A DNA stretch of 60,000 bases from Cryptomeria japonica (Eukaryota > Streptophyta > Pinopsida > Cupressales > Cupressaceae): the NCBI RefSeq assembly GCF_030272615.1, contig NC_081409.1, positions 654,942,468 through 655,002,467 of the forward strand, written 5' to 3'. The translations under genes and the position numbers were made by a program. Below, one piece after another: positions 1 through 11,027 of the stretch (position 1 is its first letter; each line of letters begins with the position of its first letter). A model generated the notes under the pieces. That model did not search any database and was not told the DNA's origin. It worked only from the letters and a program-made list of their open reading frames with translations.

Positions 1-130
1 ATCTGGCTTCCTCAGTGGCATCTTCATATGGTTTGTTTTTAACCCTGCATCCCATCAATGGCCACATAAGGATAGGTGGCTGAAATATCAAGGGTAGCCA
101 GTTATTGCTTTTTTTCCTACCCAAGTGGAT

Positions 131-2150
131 TTACTTGGGGGCTCTTTGTGTGGCTGCATGATATTTAAGAAGTGAATGGGGTTCACCCTGCTTTAGGTCT
201 TCTGGGAGATTTTTCCAACATTGAACCAAACATTTAATTGCAGCTTGATTTTCATTTTCAACCAAATGCTCATATTCATGAAATGCTTCCTCTCTCAATG
301 GTAAAAGTTGTCTTTTGATATCAGGTCTAGTCAACAACTTTTTCTAGTCATAGTACATATGCCATGGGTTTTTGGCTTCAACTCTGAGTGGTAGTGGGAA
401 ATCAAACTCCAAATTTATATATGTTCTAGCCTGTGTTCCCATACTGATTTCATTTTATATCAATGACATCAATGCTTTTAATTGAATGTCACCAATATAT
501 AGTAAGGGATTCCATTCGTTGTCAGAAGGCACATCATAATTATGCAAATAAAATTCACATAAAAAATTCTTAACAGTTGTAGGAGAGTTTTGATAAACAT
601 TATAAAATTCTTGTAGAGTATCTAGAGAAGGAATAAGATCCCTAAGAATGTGATTTAGCTTGAAACATAAATACTTCTTCAAATATAAAGCATAAACTCA
701 TGGAGGAGCCCTGTACTGCATCAATTTCAGAACCATGTTTGCAACTGTGTCTACTTTGGTTTACAATTCAACAATCTGATTGTCCCTCTTTCCAATCCCT
801 TTCTGTTGTTTATCAATAATTCCCTGTAACCTAGCCCTTTCTATCTCCCATTGTCTATAAAATGTAAGTGGAATGGATAAAATAGTGAGAGATGAAGGGA
901 GTCTATCAGTTGTTACCTAAGGCCGTGAGATCTCTTCAACCAGTTCTTCAAACTATTCTACTACTTGTGCCAACTTTGACAGTCTGTCGGCTCCATGTTC
1001 TTCCTGCGGTTGAATCTATGTCTGACTTTCATGCCCTACTTCTGATATTTCCACAAAAATGACTTCAATCACATCCCATGTGCTTGAGTTCTTCATTTAC
1101 CCCATTGACTCCTTCTCAATTGCATTTCCTGAGTGGTTGCAGTAGACATTATCGTAGGAGGTGTTTCTATAGGAGAATTTCCCTTTACCTTGCACCTTTT
1201 AGCTACAGGAGAAACCTATGTTGCTTGAGGTCATTCTACAATCTCTTCCTCTGCATCAACTGTTTCTATTTCTTTCCCTTTCCTTCTAGAGGATGGTGCT
1301 CCACTTTGAGACTAAGTGTAGGGCTTCTCAATATTTGGTTCAATTACCATTTCCTCTGCAATAGGAAAGATTTCTTTAGCAATAGGAGGTTTGTTTGCTG
1401 CAGAAGCCCTAGGAGATGAGGGTTCTTCGATATCTTCATCTTGAGCTGCAATTTCTTCTACAGCAGGAACATTTTCCTCCCCAAATTGCAAGATATCATC
1501 AAACTCTTCCCTTGCCATATGCGAGACATCTCTGATAGAATGTTCTACCAACAATTTGATCAAGCCCTGATGACTAATAGAATGATTACCACACTTATGT
1601 GTTTCCTTTGCACTTATGAAAATAAGATGATACAAGAAATTCAGAACATTCATCCTTCACCCATGTTGTAGATGACTCATTAATTTAAAATGAATTGCAT
1701 GCAAATTTGAGTACCTACCATCACAGGTAATATATTTCATCACATAAAATGCAACCTGGGGCCATTCTGCTAGAAGAGATGTCCATTTGGTTCCCTGCTT
1801 TTCCACACTTAGGGGTTTGTCTGTTGGGTGAGTAAACTCTACCCTAGTGCTTCTTGCATCTTTCGCCTTAGGAAAAAATTCTCCCTCTTGCGGCAACCCA
1901 GTGACTTCGACTATCTGCTATTTTCTAGTAATGACCCTTAACCCTTTGGCAAAGGCTTCTCCTTCGTTGTATGTGCACATGAATTCATTAGAAATTTCTT
2001 CATTGAAATCCATCAATTTTAGAATAAAATCAATCCACCCATACATACGGAAGTAATGTTCATACTAGACATCCTGTAGCAAAGCATCATGAACTACTGG
2101 TTCATGACAGATATGGGCTCCTTCAATGGATAACTCATCTTTCAAATCAA
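131..2150 (-). pseudogene. Extra ORF downstream of pol, unknown function
   Basis: Broken coding sequence following integrase on the same strand. The clearest pieces are 1657-1896 (ending LMSHLQHG) and 1312-1653 (with HQGLIKLLVEHSIRD, then an acidic, Ala/Pro/Glu-rich tail), with shorter readable pieces at 455-682 and 131-337. Stops and frame changes separate them, so no start codon can be fixed. Its position matches the third or env-like ORF of Athila/Tat elements, but I see no signal peptide or membrane segment to support an envelope. Function unknown. An LTR-encoded ORF is the alternative if the G-tract at 2371 marks the 3' LTR. Confidence 0.5.
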
Positions 2151-2370
2151 TTAGCACAGAAAAATGAAAGACTGAAATAACCTGCAGAATTGAAAATTCA
2201 TGCTCCGAAATACTTTACCTCTTTTTCAGTACCTTTCATCGACAATGGTGGCAAGATGAACTACTCACTTGTGCCACATGATGTCTCATTCAAAAATGAT
2301 ATTAGGCAAATTAAAACACATTATTGACAAGGATAGATAATTATGCAACTTATAAAGCGAACCATAAAAC

Positions 2371-2390
2371 ACCCCCCCCCCCAACTTAAG
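2371..2390 (-). other. Polypurine-tract-like G run
   Basis: On the minus strand this reads CTTAAGTT followed by eleven G and then TG, the look of a polypurine tract next to an LTR start (TGTTTTATGG). It lies between the end of integrase and the extra ORF, so it is either the true PPT or an internal extra one. The window does not contain enough of either LTR to decide. Confidence 0.4.
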
Positions 2391-2679
2391 ATGACACATG
2401 TCCACACATGTGAAAAAGGACTGAGGGAAGGGTACATGGATTATACGAATCAAAACAGGTAATAATCATAATGAAATAATAAATACATAATTAAGAAAAA
2501 GAAATAATACACATATCTCCAGTCGTATTTACTAATGCTTCATGAAATGATTAGTTATTCACAATATGATATGAGATAACATGAGGTGAATGATGTGGCA
2601 AACAGATATGAAATGGGATGAGGTGGATGAGAAAATTATTATCAAAGAATGATAATTCCATAAAGCATGGAAATGGTTA

Positions 2680-4150
2680 TTATGAAGGCACACATGAAGA
2701 ATTTAAGATTGAGGACAAAGAAGGCCCCCTACAGAAGCTACAGGAACTACATCCATAATGTCCTCTCTAGATGTTGTAGGAACTGTGGCAAGAGGGTTTT
2801 CTTTAGATGCTGCAAGAACTTCTTCAAATGCTATAGGAACTTCTCTAGATGTTGCAGGAACTATTGTCTGCACTTGATTGGAAAATTGCTGCTAGAACTG
2901 TTCTTTGGTTGTAGGCTTATGATAAAGGCGTAGTCGATGACCATTGACCAAAAGTTTGAATCTAACTAGGTCTATTGTTGTTAACCAAATTGCTCCATTT
3001 GGAAAAACTTCATCTATTTCATATGGGCCCAACATTCTTGTCTGCAACTTCCCCATAGCATCCTTATATCTGGAATCATATAGAAATTCCCAATCTCCAA
3101 ATTTAAATTTTCTCTCCTTGATATACTTATCATGCCATTTAGCTCATTGATGTTGAATAATCTTTGTATGTTGGACAACCTTCTTTCTCAGCTCATCCAA
3201 AGCATTCAATTGTATGATGTGGTCTTTTTGTGCTTTTGAGATAGTCATATTTAACTGTAGAGCTATCCTAAGAGTTTTATTCTCAAACTCAATGGGAATC
3301 ATTGTTGGTTTTCCATACACCATTTCAAAAGGTGCAAAACCAATTTTCTTCCATGTTGTTCTATATGCACAAATAGCTTCAAAAAGTCTATTTGAAATAT
3401 CTTTCTTATGAAGAGCTACTGCATTGGTAAGAATAGCTTCTAAATCCCTATATGTAACTTCCACTTGACCATTTTCTTGTGGATGGTATGGAGTAGACTT
3501 CATGTATCTGATATTATATTCATTAACCAATGTTGTAATTAATGTGGAAATAAATTGTGGTCCTTGGTCTAAACCAATCTCTCTTGGTACTCCATATCTG
3601 GTAAATATTTCCTCATAGAGGAATACAACTACCTTATTATCTCTTGCATGTTTCATGGTCCTTGCTTCCACCCATTTTGTAACATAATTATTGCATACTA
3701 GAATATAAGATTTCCCATTGGAAGGACGATTGGTCCAACAAAATACAATCCCCATTTATCAAATGGTGCAACCAATATCTCGGTATATAATGGCATTTCA
3801 TTAGATCTGGTAGGCTTACCCATTCACTGGCATCTATCACATTTTCTAGTATATTGTGTTGCATCTTTATACAAAGTTGGCCAATAATATCCTATGCTAA
3901 GGATTTTAAAAGTTGTTCTTTTAGCAGCAAAATGTCCTCCACATGGCTCATCATGACATGCATGAAGGATATCATAGGTTTCATCTTCTCTGGCACACCT
4001 TCTCATGACTTTGTAAGGGCTAGTATAAAATAAACAATCAGCAATCCATGAGAAATTAAAGATTTTCTCAATTAGTAGTCTTCTTTCTTTAGGAGAAAAA
4101 TGAGAAGACATCTTATTAGTAGCTAAATAATTTTGCAATATCAGCATACC
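2680..4150 (-). pseudogene. Ty3 integrase, inactivated
   Basis: Integrase inserts the cDNA into the host chromosome. The N-terminal zinc-binding module is at 3824-4147 (HACHDEPCGGHF followed by CDRC). The catalytic core is at 3144-3755, with the second Asp in GLDQGPQF and the Glu in NGQVEVT. The block expected to read W-G-L-D-F reads W-G-L-Y-F near 3735-3750, and a frame change follows at once, so the first catalytic Asp is lost. The C-terminal part runs on in other frames to about 2690 (a segment reading GPYEIDEVFPNGAIWL) and ends in short degenerate peptide repeats. Clearly non-functional. Confidence 0.85.
2733..2870 (-). repeat. Degenerate repeats at the integrase C-terminus
   Basis: On the minus strand the sequence repeats blocks of the form GTTCCTGCAACATCTAGAGA. 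Translated, they give variants of VPATSREVP, VLAASKENP, VPTTSRED and VVPVAS, an irregular 11-14 residue peptide repeat. It looks like a low-complexity tail of the polyprotein. Confidence 0.6.
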
Positions 4151-4382
4151 AAGGATTGTATTCTTTTATCAGGAATAATGGGAAAGCATCATCTATGGCT
4201 GCAGGATCATCCTACAATTGAAGCCTAGAAAGATAATCTGCAACTACATTAGCTTTACCTAGTTTATCAACAACTGTAACATCAAATTACTACATCAATA
4301 GTAACCATCAAGTCAATCTTCCTATAATTGAAGGTTTGTTCATGAGATATCTGATTGTTGTATGATCAATGTGCACATATAT

Positions 4383-5530
4383 CTAATATCCTATGATATA
4401 ATGGCTGAATTTGTTAAGTGCATATATGACTGCCAACATCTCCTTTTCAATGACAGCATAATTAAGCTTAGGTCCTTGCATGTTTTTGCTGATGAAATAA
4501 ATTGTATTCTCCAAATTGTCAACCTGCCGCCCCAAAACTGCTCCTATTGCATAATATGATGCATCTGTATGAATATGAAAAGGTAATGACCAGTTCAAAC
4601 CCTTGAGCACTAGTGCTTGAGTCAAGGCATGTTTGAGCTTCAAGAAAGCTTCATGGAATTCGAAGGTCCAATTATACTCCATATCCTTAGTCAAAAGACA
4701 ATAAAAAGGTCCTACAATTTTACTAAAATCCTTAATAAACCTTCAAAAATATCTAGCATGACCAAGGAAACTTCAGACATCCTTTTGATTTGTAGGTGTA
4801 GGGAGGTTTTGAATGACTTCAATTTTGGCTGGGTCAACCCGTATTCTAGTTATAAAAATATGATGACCAATAATTATGCCTTCCTGCATCATCATAAAGC
4901 ATTTTTCACTATTCAATGATAAATTGTATTCTTCACACCTCTTCAAAACTTTCTTTAGATTCTTCAATGCCTCTTCAAATTCTGAACCATAAGTGATAAA
5001 ATCATCCATATAGATCTCCATATTATCTTGGGAAATATCTGAAAAATATGCTTATTACTGCTCTTTGAAAAGTAGTTGGAGCATTACACAACCCAAAAGG
5101 AAGAACAAAATATGCATATGTCCCCCAAGGACAAGTAAATGTAGTCTTTTCTTGATCCTTGGGAGCAATTTGAATCTATTTGTATCCACTGAATCCATCC
5201 AGAAATGAAAAGTACTGCTTCCCTGCCAAGGAATCTAATACATGATCCATAAATGGTAATGAAAAATATCCTTCCTAGTTGCTAAGTTCAAAGCTCTACA
5301 ATCTACACATACCCGCTATTTACCTCCTTTCTTTGGAACTATGACTAGAGGCGACACCCATTGACTATCTGATATAGGATGGATAAATCCAGCATTTAAT
5401 AATTTTTATAGTTCCTCTTTAAATATCTCCCTTAATGCAGGAATAGCTCTTTTTTACCATTTTCTAAGCGGTCTACAGTCTTCTTTGATATAAATATGGT
5501 GGGTACAAACTATAGGATCAATTCCTTGCA
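4383..5530 (-). pseudogene. Ty3 reverse transcriptase and RNase H
   Basis: RT copies element RNA into cDNA and RNase H removes the RNA strand. The RT finger/palm region is readable at about 5500-5020 (KDIFHYH, FLDGFSGY, PFGLCNAPTTFQRA), interrupted by stops, followed by the active site YMDDF near 5000-5015. The thumb continues to 4773 (VDPAKIEVIQNLPTP). RNase H occupies 4383-4694 with HTDASYYAIGAVLGR and AVIEKEMLAVIYAL, keeping the DAS and E residues expected of the catalytic set. YMDDF rather than YLDDI supports the Tat/Athila side of the Ty3 tree. Multiple stops make it a pseudogene. Confidence 0.88.
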
Positions 5531-5607
5531 TATCTTTGTAATTCCATGCAAAAGCGTGTTGATAACATTTAAGCAATTCAACCAGTGTCAACCTTTGAGT
5601 CTCTATT

Positions 5608-5676
5608 AGTTGATTGTTGATATTCAAATGAGTTGATTGTTGATATTCAAATGAGTTGATTGTTGATATTTATTTG
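5608..5676. repeat. 23-bp tandem repeat, about 2.8 copies
   Basis: AGTTGATTGTTGATATTCAA plus ATG is repeated at 5608, 5631 and 5654. The first two units are identical and the third is partial. It lies in the protease-RT spacer of the Ty3 element. A 23-bp unit would shift the frame, so it arose after coding function was lost or contributed to the loss. Confidence 0.9.
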
Positions 5677-5992
5677 GAAAAACTTCTACTTTGACAATAA
5701 GATATACCCGAGATGCCTCAGAAAAATGAGAAGTGCAAACTTCCTATGGCAATAGGGTATGCAATATATCAGTGGCTACAGGAAAATCCGATGTCGTAAT
5801 ATTTGATGTTAACTCCTACGACTGTTGCTCCAATTTAAATTGATTTGCTAGAATTTTAGAGAGGATCGAATCATCATCCTAGAGTTGTATGAATGATTCT
5901 CTGTTAATCATCATAAGATTATTGATAGAGTTGACTTCCTCAAATTCTTCTCCCACGTTAGGCCAAACAACTTGTTCTTGATCAAGTTGGGG

Positions 5993-6590
5993 CTAAGCTG
6001 GTGAATATAGAGCTAGATTTTTAGTAGTATTTCCATCAAAAATAGTCATGTCCCTTGACTGACATCCAATATATGCATCGATTGTAGCAAGCCAAGGTCT
6101 CCCTAAAATAACCAGATATCCCCCCAATGTAGCTTTAGGAGATAAGATCATAAAATTTGTCGGATATTCCAAGGAGTCTAAAGTAATGACAACATATGCA
6201 GTCATACCATCAAGTCGAACCCTGGAACTGTTAGCAAGCTGCAGGACTATAGGAGTGGGCCTGAGACTGGTTATGTTAAGTTTTTGCATAATATTTCTTG
6301 TCATTACATTGATGGTTTCTCCCAAATCTATTAAGGCATTCTTTATCTAAGTGCCATTGATGACTATTTTCACAATAGGACTACCAGGGTCAAAATATTT
6401 AGGAACTGAAACTTTTCACAACATAATATCAACTAGTTGACCCATTACATGCACTGTTTGCGGATCGTTTTTCTTTCTACTAGGTTTCTTTAAACATGCC
6501 TCTTTAATTGCTTTACCATAAATACAAGCATCCTTAATAGCTTGAAATGATGGAATTTTAACACACGTGTTTCAACTGATCTATGATATC
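5993..6590 (-). pseudogene. Ty3 aspartic protease region
   Basis: Retropepsin-like domain that would cut the polyprotein. The conserved stretch before it reads KKPSRKKNDPQTVHVMGQL near 6440-6500. The active site follows as ALIDLGETINVM near 6310-6340, with D-L-G in place of the usual D-S/T-G, as is common in Tat/Athila-type proteases. The body continues with LANSSRVRLDG, FMILSP and LGRPWL to 5993. In-frame stops precede the active site. Confidence is high for the domain and low for exact ends. Confidence 0.8.
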
Positions 6591-7089
6591 AAAATTTATA
6601 TCCTCTTCTTGAGGAATCTCTTTAGCTTGCAACCTCTGAGGAAATCGGGGTATTTACTAATTTTGAGGTATTTGGGTTGTTGGGATAGATATTTCCTTTT
6701 CCTTTTGTATCTCAGTTATATTTGGAGGGGACGGGTTAGGTAAAGTTGTCCCAGATCTAAGGTGAATATCACTTCAGCTGAATAAAATTGATGTTGTTGT
6801 TGCGGCTTGCTATTAGGATTTGGCATGGGTTGAATAGGTAGTTGTGTAGTTTTAGGTGGAATGGTATTGGCAGAAAGAGGAGGCATTATAGCAAGCTATT
6901 GTGGCTGCTACTAAGGTTGTTAATAACCAGATGACTTATTTGTCCATTGCTAACCTCCTCTCCATTGAGGGGTAGGGTACTAGTTCCCTTGGAATGATTT
7001 CCATGGTCCCTAAGACTGAGACCAATTTCCTTATGGCTACTACCATTGTGGAGTTTTATTGGCAAAAATTTTCCCTTGGCCTTGAGGAT

Positions 7090-8379
7090 ATACTAATTTT
7101 GATAATTTCCAAACTTTTGAGCATAGGGAGATTGCCATTGATTATTTTGTGCATAGGAATTTTCACTACAACCAAAAAAAGAAAGTGGATCAAGAGGCAT
7201 ACCTTGTCTTGTAAAATTTGGCCTCCTTTGAGCAACATAGAAAGTTTTTTCATCATCTCCTTGTACTGTCTTGAAATTAGGAACTTCAAGATTTGCAACC
7301 ATCTTACATCTTCAGTTTCTTTTCTTATGTCTACAATGTAGGCAAAATTCTGAAAAGATTGCATTAGCTTCATCATGCTTATTCTTATCTTGAAGTGTGT
7401 CTAACTGAGTAGTCATATTGTTTATTATATCCTCCTTAAAATCCTTCAAAATATGGCTAAGCTCCATTCGAGAAACTCCATTACTAGATGTTGATGAAGA
7501 AATTCCTGTCTTGAAATGCATACTCTTCTTAGAAGAAGATCTGGAATACTTCTAACAAATTTGACCAATGTCATTCCATGTTTCTTATGTTATATCAACA
7601 CCTCCCATAAGGTCCAAAGAATTTGTGCATTCATCACTGATTCCCCTTAAAAATATTAACTTAAGAGAATCTTCATTTAGAGTACTATGCTTGGACTTCT
7701 TGACATTGAATAAAAATCTCTCTAGATAATCTTCTAGACTCTCATCTTCCTTTTGTGCCATTCTAAAAATATCATCCACATGGAGCTCAGTCCCTCTACA
7801 ATAATCTTTATATTTCACAAGAAACAATCGTCTCATCTCATCCCCTGTAGTGATTGTACTACTCACTAGACTCATAAACCATCTCAAAGCTGACTCTTTT
7901 AAAGTGGCAGGAAATATTTTGAGTCTATGGGCATCTGTAGTATAATCATAACTCCTATAGAGGACATAAAATTCAAACAAGAAAGTGTTGGGATCCTCTG
8001 TCACTAATCCATAGAATTTAGGAAGAGAAGAAGCTGGAATGTTCTTGAGATTAGAATTGTCATGCAAATCATAAATAGGCAACTCAAATGTTGGTTTCAC
8101 AAGTGGAGGTGGGTCATTCCCACCAGGGGGTGGATTTCCTTGCATTGGTCTTTGAGGAGGAATTACTGGAGTTACCGAACAAAGTTCATGTTCAGGAGGT
8201 CCAAAGAGGAAATGAAGGCTATTCTTAGAAAGCTCAAATTCAAGCGAGTTCAAATTATTTGGGGCTTGGTAAAGTGCAGCAAAATGATTTACATCTGGTG
8301 CTTCATATGGATTAAGTCTTGTATGATTAGGATAGTTAGGAAGGAATCTACCTTGAGAATCTCTTTTTCGCCTATGCAT
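7090..8379 (-). pseudogene. Ty3 Gag
   Basis: Capsid-like protein that packages element RNA. The start ATG at 8379 (MHRRKRDSQGRF) opens a 264-codon frame to 7585. A proline-rich N-terminus is followed by the gag core near 7640-7960 (RLKIFPATLKESALRWF, then DESLEDYLERF). Beyond a stop that looks like CAA to TAA, the same gene continues through 7312-7521 and 7093-7302, including a cysteine-rich knuckle remnant (FCLHCRHKKRN and a further C). Stops at about 7585 and 7555 fit glutamine codons changed by C to T. Spacer 6590-7090 is Pro/Gln-rich and broken, with no domain I can name. Confidence 0.85.
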
Positions 8380-8480
8380 GTAGATTCATGAGAATTATTT
8401 AAAACAAACTGAGTTATCAAAAACAACTATACTAAAAACTTGAAAATTCATAACTATAACAGGTTCTTAGTTTGACACCA

Positions 8481-8498
8481 TCCCCAACAACGGTGCCA
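8481..8498 (-). other. Primer-binding site, tRNA-Asp type
   Basis: Minus-strand TGGCACCGTTGTTGGGGA. The complement of the plant tRNA-Asp 3' end is TGGCGCCGTTGCCGGGGA, differing at three positions. All three changes are C to T or G to A at CG or CHG sites. It sits directly downstream of the 5' LTR and upstream of gag. Confidence 0.85.
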
Positions 8499-8955
8499 AA
8501 ACGTTTTCCTCACCAATAGGAACCATAAATAGAGCTAAAGTCTCAACCCAGAGATTGGTCATTGATGTTGTGTTGTTATTATCTCCATGATTGAAGTTCA
8601 TTAACTTGTCAACCCAGGGATGTATTACTTGAAATGGGTTTGCACTATATATGCACTAAGCTCCCGCGATAGTTATTCTGCACTACTACGACAACTAAAT
8701 CTATTCAAAATAAACAAGTGAAAACATAACAACTGAATGACTACAAGAAAGATTAACATTAACATAAGATTTTAATTAAATAACTGTTAACTAAGTTCAG
8801 AGCTAGAAAATAGGAATTACTCTGTCTACTTTGGCTACAGGAACAGTCACAAGATCTGGTTCCAGTGGTTGCATGAAGAATCAGTTGCTAGAACATCTAC
8901 TAGAGCAAAGGGAAAACTTAATCTAACAAACACATAGGAATACTCACCAAGTGGG
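8499..8955 (-). repeat. 5' LTR remnant (3' part) of the Ty3 element
   Basis: Sequence between the tRNA-Asp PBS and the start of the Copia-like LTR at 8956. By position it is the downstream end of the Ty3 5' LTR. No ORF and no clear internal landmark. Its upstream part was displaced or deleted when the next element arrived. Confidence 0.6.
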
Positions 8956-9840
8956 TGTTGGCATTCTACACTCACATGAGAATGGTTGATGTTGTCATTG
9001 ATGGCAACCAACCAGTAACAGGATTCTACAAGTTCATCGGCAACACAGACATCATCTACTGGCATCGACAGACACAACCAAGTTCATTCATTGGCATCTA
9101 ATTTACACTAGCAATGAAGCATACCGACACTCAGGCCGACATGAGATAAAGTTTTGTTTATATGAATTGTATTGTAATATAATTAATTATCTATAAGTAG
9201 ACATGATGTATTGTAAAGACTCATATATGTATGAGATCTTCTAGGTTATTTTGAGATGTTAAAGATATGTGATAGAGATGTAAAATATGAGAGAGAATAT
9301 CTGTATATGCATTTTGATATAATCATCTTATGAGCAAATAAGGACCAGAGCAGAGGAGAGTGAACTTCATTCACTGGCAATGTTTTTGGTTATGCTTTTT
9401 GACAGAGCTTAACCGTTATTGAATCAAGCATTGCAGATGCTATTTTGAGCAGGACATTGTCATTAGATTTAATCATCCAATTTTATAAGTCAGTGTGATC
9501 TATTTTGTAATTGAGCAGTGAGCTCTAGGTTGTTGGCCTTCCTGCATGTGCAAGCCTCTATTGTATAAGTAATATTTATTCATATTGGCCAGTGAGTAAA
9601 TATTGTGGGTCACAAATCCCACCGAGGTTTTTCCCACACCGGGTTTCCTCGCCAAAACATCTTGTGTTATGGTGTGCATTAATGTTGTCTCTGTTATTCT
9701 TTTTGCTACATTATTAATTATTTACTAGTACATTAATTTGGGTTGAAAAGTTATAAATAAGTTCAAATATTCCATAAACTAGTTAGACACTGATTCAGCC
9801 CCCCCTCTCAGTATCTTTGGGACTATCATTGCATCTAACA
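8956..9840 (+). repeat. 5' LTR of the non-autonomous element
   Basis: 885 bp, TGTTGGCATTCTACACTC at the start and GCATCTAACA at the end, giving TGTTxG/CTAACA terminal inverted ends. The first 361 bp match 15869-16229 without length change. Near the end it contains CCCACCGAGGTTTTTCCC and the block CCCCCCTCTCAGTATC. Related LTRs are at 14255-15330 and 35253-36096 (shared block around AGCAGTGAGCTCTAGG). Confidence 0.95.
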
Positions 9841-9842
9841 AT

Positions 9843-9855
9843 TGGTATCAGAGCC
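9843..9855 (+). other. Primer-binding site, initiator tRNA-Met
   Basis: TGGTATCAGAGCC, two bases after the LTR end, matches the complement of the plant initiator tRNA-Met 3' end. Copia-type and many Ty3 elements use it. Confidence 0.93.
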
Positions 9856-9911
9856 TAGTCCTCTATTTGCAAAAGCCTAATAGCTTGAGGAAGATTTTGA
9901 AACCGGTAACA

Positions 9912-11027
9912 ATGGAAAGTTTGGGACAACAGTTGGAAGGAGCTCTTGAAGATTTTGATATTAAAAAATTGAAGAATATCAAACTAAAAGATGAACTCAG
10001 AACTACTCGAGAATTTGTCAAAGCACTTCAAGATAACCTAGTTATTGCAAAGAATAAGAGAAAAGAACTACATGTGCGATTGCAAAATCAAGATGATGAA
10101 GAAAAAGAAACTCCCAGAGACATTGCAGACAAATTAAGAATAGAGAACAGTAACATGAGGAATGAGATGCAAGATTTAACCATGAGGTTGTGTAAAGACA
10201 TTGAAGATAGGAAGAAGAATGAGGAAGATTTGGCCAGAAGACTTAATGAAAGCTCAGATGAATCTCTAAGGCTTAGTTATGAAAATGATATGCTTAAGAA
10301 TGATTTGATTCACATGAAACATGATAAAGAGGAGCTTATGAGAGAGGTTAGCACCTTGGAAAGCGAGTTGGTCACTGCAAATGAACACAAAGACAAATTC
10401 AAGAAAAGTTCAGAAAGACTTGATGACATGTTGAAAAGTTAGAAACTTGATGGAGATACAATTGGACTTGGATTTGAACATGGAGAAAGTTCTGGTACTG
10501 CAAATAATCATGATCACAACAAACTGGTAAGGCAACCTAATGCTTACAAATTTCATGGGAAATGTTTTAATTGCAACAAATTTGGTCATAGAGAAAATCA
10601 GTGCAGATTTAGAAATTATCAAAATACAAACTCACCCACCGGTCAATGTTCCAAATTCAATAAAGTTGGTCATAACTCAGAAAATTGCAGAATGAATGTG
10701 AAATGCTATATTTGCAGTAGATTTGGACATTTATCTAATCAATGCTGAACACAAACCGGTCAAGGATATGGAAAGGCAATTTAGAGGAATAATGTAACTT
10801 GTTATGCATGTAACAATATTGGACATATTGCAAAATTTTATAGAAGCAAGACTACACTAGCGAACAATAAAGGATCTAATAATAAAGGTAAAGAAAAGGT
10901 AACTAAAATAAAGCAGAAATTTTCAAGACAATGGATCAAGAAGAGAGATTAGAGAGTTGATGAATCTATCTCTGCACTGGTAGAACAGAGTAATCATGTA
11001 CTGACAGGAGATTCTTCATCTAATTAA
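9912..11027 (+). pseudogene. Gag-like coiled-coil / zinc-knuckle protein
   Basis: ATG at 9912 (MESLGQQLEG) begins a Lys/Glu-rich, predicted coiled-coil region (about residues 15-175; heptad-like runs such as ENSNMRNEMQDLTMRL and LIHMKHDKEELMREV). After a TAG at 10440 it continues in frame into four zinc knuckles: C-x2-C-x4-H-x4-C at 10563-10604 and 10704-10745, a degenerate one at 10648-10689 (second Cys is Phe) and one at 10800-10841 (last Cys is Tyr). It ends in a basic tail with a stop at 11025. In-frame stops at 10440, 10746, 10782 and about 10950. No canonical Copia gag core is visible. Likely role: RNA binding and particle assembly. Confidence 0.8.

Larger units (their letters stand above)
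1..8955 (-). mobile_element. Decayed Ty3 element, Tat/Athila type
   Basis: Read on the minus strand, the order is PBS, gag, protease, RT, RNase H, integrase, then an additional ORF that leaves the window at its left edge. This is the Ty3 order (integrase last). Tat/Athila affinity comes from the tRNA-Asp type PBS, the YMDDF reverse-transcriptase motif, the D-L-G protease active site and the coding region after integrase. Every gene is broken by stops or frameshifts. The 5' LTR is cut at 8955, where a Copia-like LTR begins, and the 3' LTR is not recognisable in the window. Family-level assignment is by recalled motifs, so the superfamily is firm and the lineage less so. Confidence 0.85.

Noticed and set aside
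1078-1671. Plus-strand open frames opposite the extra ORF
   Set aside because: Antisense shadows of the minus-strand coding sequence, composition-driven (Cys/Phe/Arg-rich).
2370-2371. Firm 3' LTR start at the G-tract
   Set aside because: The PPT-LTR look is good, but a further coding region lies beyond it and no second LTR copy can be compared inside the window.
2667-2933. Plus-strand Cys/Arg-rich frame of 88 codons
   Set aside because: Antisense of the integrase-tail repeats; the cysteines come from the reverse reading of GCAACATCT repeats, not a zinc finger.
8847-9077. Minus-strand open frame starting MCLSMPVDDVC, with a near copy at 15802-15990
   Set aside because: It lies in the two LTRs of one element and is similar only because LTRs are duplicated. 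The two copies differ as DNA without signs of protein constraint.
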